Positions 60,640 to 64,000 of a DNA stretch of 64,000 bases are shown in pieces. Every line of letters begins with the position of its first letter. Position 1 is the first letter of the stretch. The DNA is from a virus. The notes under the pieces are model-generated. The model was given only the letters and a program-made list of their open reading frames with translations, made no database searches and was not told the DNA's origin. A program made the position numbers and the translations under genes. The stretch spans positions 62,001-126,000 of the IMG/VR virus record IMGVR_UViG_3300031576_000004; one strand, 5' to 3'.

Positions 60640-62562
60640 CTAAATAGGTGAATTCGTCCTACGAGGTGGCTTCTGTTCAGGAAGCGGCCTCATATCAACT
60701 GTGTCTTTTGACATTCTTGTCATAAGTCTCTTAACGAGCGCCGCAACCTGGGGCGTGCTCTGCGCAATCCTAGCTAGAGCCGCTTCCCTTTGATCCGGAG
60801 CAAGACGCATTAGCTGCTGCGCGTATGCCTGAGCGCCCTGGATTGCCTGCTGGTTAGTTTCCTGTCCCTGAGCTTGGGTTGCGGCCTGTGCCTTTGGATC
60901 CTGCTGCGGCTTCTGGGCTGGCTTGCCCTTACCAGGCTTTCCATTCTGCCCGCCATTTGCCTTGGCCTGCTCAGCCTGCATCTGTTCCTGCTTTTGCTGG
61001 GCATTCATGTTTTCTTCATGAACCTCTGGAGGAGTTGCCGCCTGCTCTGCTTCTGCGGCCTGCATTTGTGCCTGGGCCTGGTACTTCGCAGTGATAAGGG
61101 CGGCCTCTCCCTGGATGTCAGCGATGAGAAGCTGCTTCTTCCGATCGATCTTCTCGCGATCGTCGATCTCTTTCTCCATCTCAGCAATCTCGTGCTCATA
61201 ATCATAACCAAGCTCATTGATAAGCGTCTTGGTTGACATGTCGCCAGAAGCCTTAAGGTTAATGGCGATCTGCTTCTTCTGGATATCCTCGGCCATCTTG
61301 AAGTCCTGAAGGCGAACATTGACCACAGGAAGCCGGAAATACCTGCGTAGATTAGGGACAAGGAAGTCTGATAGGAACTCCTGGATCATCTCCCTATAGC
61401 TCAAGAAGCCGTTCTCAACTACGCGCAAAGACACGCTAGAGCCGCTATAGGACATTCCTCCGTATAGCAACTCCTGCGGGATCCCAAGACCGCCAGCAAT
61501 CATCTGGCCTGATAGTTTGAACTCCTCAACCATCTGCAGCGCCTTGGCGTCTCCACCGATATTCTCGACGCCCATAGGCACTGGGAACACGCTGATATAG
61601 TTCGGGTCCTGACGCCACTTATTGATCTCTTCCTCAACCTTGCCCTTCCATGTCTGCAGGTTGATGTTCACATACGGAGTGACGTCCGCATTCATAGAAG
61701 GGAACACAATCCTGAGAGGCGTGATGTGGTCCATAGCGATGGCCTCTTGGGCCTTGCGTAGGACCTGGTTGTAGAAGAGATCCTTCATGACGGGCATGAT
61801 CAAAGGCATGCCCCAGCCCATGTCGTTATCAGCTATCGACGGGCGCTTGAAGTGATATAGGTTGCCCTTATCGATCTCGACATCCCTATTGGAAATGGCC
61901 GCTTCGATGAAGACTTTTGGTGTGGTCTCCATGATGTTCTTCATTCCGGCCAAAACAGAGCGCCGCATCTTAGGTGGTATGCGGTAGGTATAGAACGACT
62001 CGCCAGTGATATCGTTGTAGTCGATGTCTATGTTGAACGGATTCCACCGGACAACGCTGATCTTGGTCCGGTTCTTAACCTTAACGTCATCGATCTCGTG
62101 AACCGTCCCAGTCTTGCAGTGCGGGCAGATGGCTTCAAACTTGTTGTTCTGCCACTTCCACTTCATCTTGTTCATGAGAGTGGCGGTCTTGCACTGCAGG
62201 CACTTCAGGTTGCGAACAAACGGGTAGTTAATCGAGATAAGGCAGTTCCCATATACATGGTAGTCCAGCCCAATCTCAATCAATAGCCGCTTAATATGAA
62301 GAGTGTTCTCTAGGAGCTTCTTATAGGTCTGCTTCGCAGGCTCCTCTGCGTCTTCATAGATGAGGCGAGTAATCGGATACTCCGACATCTTATAGATGAT
62401 CGGGGAGACGACGGAGTTAGAGTAGTAGAGGTACTTAACCCACTTGAACATCTCTTTGAGAGATGGCGGCACATAAGTTGACGCGATGTCAAAAAAAGGT
62501 GAAGGATAATTCTTGAATCTCCCTAGCCTGTCTCTGCTCGTGTTAAATGTTGAGCCAGCCAT
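60640..62562 (-). CDS. Portal protein with a zinc-ribbon insertion (640 aa)
   Basis: Layout of a phage portal: early YVPPSLKEMFKWVKYLYYSN, a central MIAGGLGIPQELLYGG and SVSLRVVENGFLSYREMIQE, then a long Gln/Ala-rich C-terminal tail. Unusual insertion at about 113-155: CLQCKTATLMNKMKWKWQNN followed by CPHCK, a CxxC...CxxC ribbon. Forms the dodecameric DNA channel at the head vertex. ATG overlaps the stop of the next gene upstream. Confidence 0.85.
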   Translation of the reverse strand: MAGSTFNTSRDRLGRFKNYPSPFFDIASTYVPPSLKEMFKWVKYLYYSNSVVSPIIYKMSEYPITRLIYEDAEEPAKQTYKKLLENTLHIKRLLIEIGLDYHVYGNCLISINYPFVRNLKCLQCKTATLMNKMKWKWQNNKFEAICPHCKTGTVHEIDDVKVKNRTKISVVRWNPFNIDIDYNDITGESFYTYRIPPKMRRSVLAGMKNIMETTPKVFIEAAISNRDVEIDKGNLYHFKRPSIADNDMGWGMPLIMPVMKDLFYNQVLRKAQEAIAMDHITPLRIVFPSMNADVTPYVNINLQTWKGKVEEEINKWRQDPNYISVFPVPMGVENIGGDAKALQMVEEFKLSGQMIAGGLGIPQELLYGGMSYSGSSVSLRVVENGFLSYREMIQEFLSDFLVPNLRRYFRLPVVNVRLQDFKMAEDIQKKQIAINLKASGDMSTKTLINELGYDYEHEIAEMEKEIDDREKIDRKKQLLIADIQGEAALITAKYQAQAQMQAAEAEQAATPPEVHEENMNAQQKQEQMQAEQAKANGGQNGKPGKGKPAQKPQQDPKAQAATQAQGQETNQQAIQGAQAYAQQLMRLAPDQREAALARIAQSTPQVAALVKRLMTRMSKDTVDMRPLPEQKPPRRTNSPI

Positions 62563-63467
62563 TACGTGATCTCCTTAGCCAGCCGTGCGTCAACGTACAG
62601 CTGAACCGCGTTTAACCTTGCAAAGAGAACGCCTATAGCGTTTTCTTCAAGGGGATCCATAATGAAATTTGGATTCTCGCGATGCATCTGCTCCCATGCT
62701 TCTTTCATCTGTTTGACTTCTTCGGACTCCACTGGCTGAGCAAATGCAAGCTGGCTAGGATAAACTGTAAACCCATTATCAGACATTACAGCACGAACAT
62801 AACTCTTGATCTCGTCCGAGAATGCATTATCTCTTATTCTCTTGGCCATCTCAATACCAAAGGCCAACTGAGCTGGACTTGCTGGCTGGGTCATAGAGAA
62901 ATCTGGGATTTCTCCATTTAAAGCCTGGATACAGTTCTCGAAAACTGGGTATTCCTTCCAGAAGGCGTCAGTTAATAGGAGAGTCTTGATTGCATTAATC
63001 GTGTTCTTTGTTTGTTCGCCTAATGCGCCGCCAAAGTCTTTCTGTATCATTGTCCAGAGCGTCTCAGGCTCCCACTCCAACCAAGCTTTCTTATAGCGCT
63101 CGATTAGCATGTTCCCAAGGACATCAGGATTCGTGTCTGTCCGAACAAATGGATTCTCCGAGCTCTGCTTTCCCATTAGCGCCAGAGCTATACTTGCCGG
63201 CATAGACCTTAAAGAGGCTGCTGGTCTTACTGCTGATAAAGGCCTTACGATTGACGTTATCCCAGATGATATTTGCCTGCCACGCATAATGGCATCTTCC
63301 CTTGGGATCACATCCTCAGGAAGCATTTCAACGACCTGCTCTAGCTCTTTCTTCTTAAGTCTGCGCTGCTTTTCGGCTGCAAACTTAGTTGCCGCAGAAA
63401 GAAAGGCTTCCTCTGGCGTTAGTGGCTCGCCACCTGGATGAAGGGGATCTACGTAGATTTCATTCAT
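62562..63467 (-). CDS. Hypothetical head-block protein (301 aa)
   Basis: Helical and charged; overlaps the portal start by one base and the previous gene's end by four. It could be a head scaffold or portal partner because of its position, but no motif supports this. Confidence 0.65.
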   Translation of the reverse strand: MNEIYVDPLHPGGEPLTPEEAFLSAATKFAAEKQRRLKKKELEQVVEMLPEDVIPREDAIMRGRQISSGITSIVRPLSAVRPAASLRSMPASIALALMGKQSSENPFVRTDTNPDVLGNMLIERYKKAWLEWEPETLWTMIQKDFGGALGEQTKNTINAIKTLLLTDAFWKEYPVFENCIQALNGEIPDFSMTQPASPAQLAFGIEMAKRIRDNAFSDEIKSYVRAVMSDNGFTVYPSQLAFAQPVESEEVKQMKEAWEQMHRENPNFIMDPLEENAIGVLFARLNAVQLYVDARLAKEIT

Positions 63468-64000
63468 CCGAGCGTCTCCAGGAAGCCAGCCATCATCTCA
63501 CTCTTTATAGGACTTATCTTCTTTAGTGTAAGTGGTCTAAGTATAGCAGAAGTGAGAGCCGTTGCGAAATCTTCTCTTGGATCTGTCTTTGAATATTCAT
63601 AAACAAACCCAGGATTCTTGCTGTGTCCCCACTTGCCGCCGGATCGCTCCCACCCAGAAGCGGCAAGCCACCGACGCCAGAACACTGGATTTGAATGCTC
63701 AACCGTGTGAGCAATCTCGTGTATTACTGACTCAGGAAGCATGTCGCCTTTTGCCCCCTGGTCGTAAATGGTTATCTTGCTCCCAGTGCGCTTTGCGTCA
63801 CCAGGCGCTCCTGGCGGGCTCGCTTGCTTGTGTGCCCTAACAAAAGCCTTTAGCTTCGGATTAAACTTAACCAAGCTATCGGGAAGCTTCGAAAGCGTTC
63901 TATCTAGCTTCTTTAATTCTGCTGGTGCCCAGCTAGCGTCTTCTTTGGCAAGCTGGATATTATGCTTATTCTCAACCTGGCGCTTGAGGGCCTCAGCCGC
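63464..64000 (-). CDS. Zinc metallopeptidase-like protein, partial at the right edge
   Basis: Frame is open to the last base, so the start lies outside. Visible 178 residues include VIHEIAHTVEHSN, an HExxH zinc-peptidase motif with a later His. A TTG near 63874 is unlikely to be the real start because coding continues upstream (LKRQVENKHNIQLAKEDASW). In a head block, maturation protease or Mu F-like head protein are options. Confidence 0.75.
   Translation of the reverse strand, partial: AAEALKRQVENKHNIQLAKEDASWAPAELKKLDRTLSKLPDSLVKFNPKLKAFVRAHKQASPPGAPGDAKRTGSKITIYDQGAKGDMLPESVIHEIAHTVEHSNPVFWRRWLAASGWERSGGKWGHSKNPGFVYEYSKTDPREDFATALTSAILRPLTLKKISPIKSEMMAGFLETLG

Noticed and set aside
1-64000. 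Recoded TAG stop codons
   Set aside because: Many clear genes end in TAG at the expected place, and no CTA-anticodon suppressor tRNA is found in the array.

Overview
The window is 64 kb of a large tailed double-stranded DNA bacteriophage (Caudoviricetes type). It contains a portal protein, baseplate and tail-fibre genes, a lysis island, dozens of tightly overlapping small genes with strong AGGAG ribosome sites, homing endonucleases and a very large tRNA array. The host cannot be named from the sequence. The host-type signals seen (TTGACA/TATAAT promoters, AGGAG sites, tmRNA) are bacterial. I see no integrase, CRISPR array or insertion sequence.

Layout. (1) 1-1741, minus strand: the ends of a further minus block, with a helix-turn-helix protein and a small zinc protein. 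(2) 1.8-20.3 kb, plus strand: about 50 mostly tiny genes joined by ATGA/TAATG overlaps. Recognisable ones are two LAGLIDADG endonucleases, a macro-domain protein, a Fic protein and an AAA+ ATPase; two genes are visibly frame-disrupted. (3) 19.3-25.4 kb: structured RNA elements, a leader with an attenuator, then 41 tRNAs serving all 20 amino acids, all with encoded CCA, interrupted by HNH-type genes and by structured RNAs that are not tRNAs. (4) 25.5-27.7 kb: two HNH genes, a ~500-nt highly folded RNA, a tmRNA and another folded element. (5) 28.3-64 kb, minus strand: virion genes, including a 2119-residue fused beta-beta' RNA polymerase, an LigD-type phosphoesterase-ligase, modular tail proteins, a four-domain glycosyltransferase, a collagen-like fibre, the portal and a metallopeptidase running off the edge. 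(6) 41.5-43.0 kb: a plus-strand lysis island facing into the virion operon.

How the parts may work together. The phage carries almost a complete decoding kit (tRNAs plus tmRNA) and its own multisubunit-type RNA polymerase. A motif, GGTATAAGA, precedes five plus-strand units and is a candidate promoter element, possibly for that polymerase. The most striking system is at 20498-20736. A sigma70-like promoter drives a 41-codon leader ORF that uses 39 different codons and all 20 amino acids. It stops right before an antiterminator hairpin that overlaps a terminator, directly upstream of the tRNA array; 37 of the 41 tRNAs have a matching codon in the leader. This looks like an attenuator that senses shortage of almost any charged tRNA. 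A second strong observation is that about half of the tRNAs, and the tmRNA, have rewritten D-loop/T-loop contacts (A18 with G55 instead of G18 with U55), which appear to change together.
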